A stretch of 64,000 nucleotides of DNA from JAJRXR01 sp041987545 (GTDB lineage: Bacteria > Planctomycetota > Phycisphaerae > Phycisphaerales > UBA1924): contig JBHIWH010000008.1 in NCBI GenBank assembly GCA_041987545.1, forward strand, positions 1-64,000. The letters are read 5' to 3'. Positions 63,376 through 64,000 of the stretch are shown here, piece by piece. Below the pieces are notes generated by a model. It was not told the origin of the DNA and did not search any database. It saw nothing but the letters and a program-made list of their open reading frames with translations. Within the stretch, counting starts at the first letter, position 1. Each line of letters starts with the position of its first letter. The translations under genes were made by a program, and so were the position numbers.

Positions 63376-64000
63376 CTAAGCAGAGACAGCCGCGACACAC
63401 CGCTCGGCCGCCTCCGCCATCGGCACGACCTCGCCCTTGCCCCCGTCCGTCCTGGCCTTGAACTCCACGCCGCCGGCCGCCAGGGCCTTGTCCCCGATCG
63501 TCAGGCGGACGGGGATGCCGATCAGGTCCGCGTCGTTGAACTTCACGCCGGCCCGCTCGTCGCGGTCGTCGATCAGGACGTCCAGGCCGCGGTCGGCCAG
63601 CTCGGCCGCCAGCGTCTCGGCCGCCTCGGCGTGCGCCGCCTCGCCCGGCTTCATGAGCGTGATGATGACGTGGTACGGCGCGACCGCCCCGGGCCAGACG
63701 ATGCCGTTGTCGTCGTGGCTCATCTCGACGCAGGCGGCCAGCGTTCGCGAGACGCCGATGCCGTAGCAGCCCATGATCACGCTCTGCCGCTGCTGGCTCT
63801 CGTCCATGATGGCGAAGCCCATCGCGTCGGAGTACTTGCTGCCGAGCTTGAAGATGTGCCCGACCTCTATGCCGCGCCTGGCCTCGAGCCGAGCGCCCGC
63901 GGCCCGGGGCGAGGGGTCGCCCGCCTCGGCGTTGCGGATGCTCGCGACGCGGACGCTCGCCCCGGACTCCGGGTTCACGCCCATGTCCCGCACCCAGTTG
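63376..64000 (-). CDS. proS: prolyl-tRNA synthetase, C-terminal part (cut by window end)
   Basis: Only the last 208 residues lie in the window; the 5' part continues beyond it. The visible part holds the end of the catalytic domain (G-I-E-V-G-H-I-F-K-L-G, M-G-C-Y-G-I-G-V-S-R for motif 3) and the anticodon-binding domain (H-V-I-I-T-L-M-K-P near residue 110 and G-V-K-F-N-D-A-D-L-I-G-I-P). This is the bacterial type. The stop is TAG, 83 bases before the hutH start as chosen. Confidence 0.95.
   Translation of the reverse strand, partial: NWVRDMGVNPESGASVRVASIRNAEAGDPSPRAAGARLEARRGIEVGHIFKLGSKYSDAMGFAIMDESQQRQSVIMGCYGIGVSRTLAACVEMSHDDNGIVWPGAVAPYHVIITLMKPGEAAHAEAAETLAAELADRGLDVLIDDRDERAGVKFNDADLIGIPVRLTIGDKALAAGGVEFKARTDGGKGEVVPMAEAAERCVAAVSA

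Noticed and set aside
63294..63398. Longer hutH start overlapping proS
   Set aside because: The added residues have no resemblance to histidine ammonia-lyases and run into the proS stop region.

Overview
The window is a 64 kb piece of a GC-rich bacterial chromosome and most likely comes from a planctomycete of the class Phycisphaerae. Four things point there. Several proteins start with a prepilin-type RRAFTLIELLVV leader, and one of these carries an H-X9-DG motif. A small exported protein (56889-57656) ends in two copies of the A-D-L-A-x-P-F-G-T-x-D-F-S-D repeat closed by a terminal C-P. A secreted subtilase carries two dockerin/EF-hand-like repeats. Base composition is very GC-rich throughout, with GTG and TTG starts. 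This is inference; there is no rRNA to confirm it. One run of ten Ns (44149-44158) marks a scaffold gap inside a gene.

Layout. 14-3113 (minus): three lipoproteins, one COG3014-like and two LpoB-like. 3245-7621 (minus): gap, a heavy-metal P-type ATPase and pyrC. 7702: tRNA-Pro(GGG). 7910-9061 (minus): an ArsR regulator with two VOC-fold genes, under a promoter that contains an inverted repeat. 9199-10350: an alpha-oxoamine synthase. 10536-16867 (plus): a five-gene oligopeptide-type ABC importer whose second permease has a large helical insertion. 17093-20351 (minus): a Tat-type exported superoxide dismutase, a LURP-one/scramblase-like protein, tsf and rpsB.

20755-29435 (plus): a tightly overlapped eleven-gene type II secretion / type IV pilus-like operon. 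It holds PilZ, GspE, GspF, GspG, three minor pseudopilins, a PilX/GspK-like protein, a fused PilM-PilN (GspL-like) protein, PilO and a PilP/GspC-like protein. It has no secretin and no prepilin peptidase. tRNA-Val(CAC) follows, sharing a bidirectional terminator with a Kex-type subtilase.

32773-40010: fumC, a transglutaminase-fold protein lacking its catalytic Cys and His, a prepilin-like protein, adk and fusA. 40011-47350 (minus): a compact run of ispH, rlmN, two tandem TIGR02206-type membrane proteins, a WecA/MraY-type sugar-phosphate transferase and an O-antigen-ligase/TPR protein. This suggests isoprenoid-linked glycan export or polymerisation. 47537-51402 (plus): a divergent squalene/phytoene-synthase-like protein, an EEP-fold lipoprotein, a small membrane protein and an H-X9-DG prepilin-like protein. 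51460-54045: trpA, map and a diacylglycerol-kinase-family protein.

54051-63293: the whole histidine-utilisation route (hutH, hutU, hutI, hutG) on the minus strand, interrupted by unrelated genes. One of these, at 59627-61738, is a large exported protein with what looks like a pilin-like domain embedded at its C-terminus. The window ends inside proS. No CRISPR array, insertion sequence, integrase or phage gene was seen.
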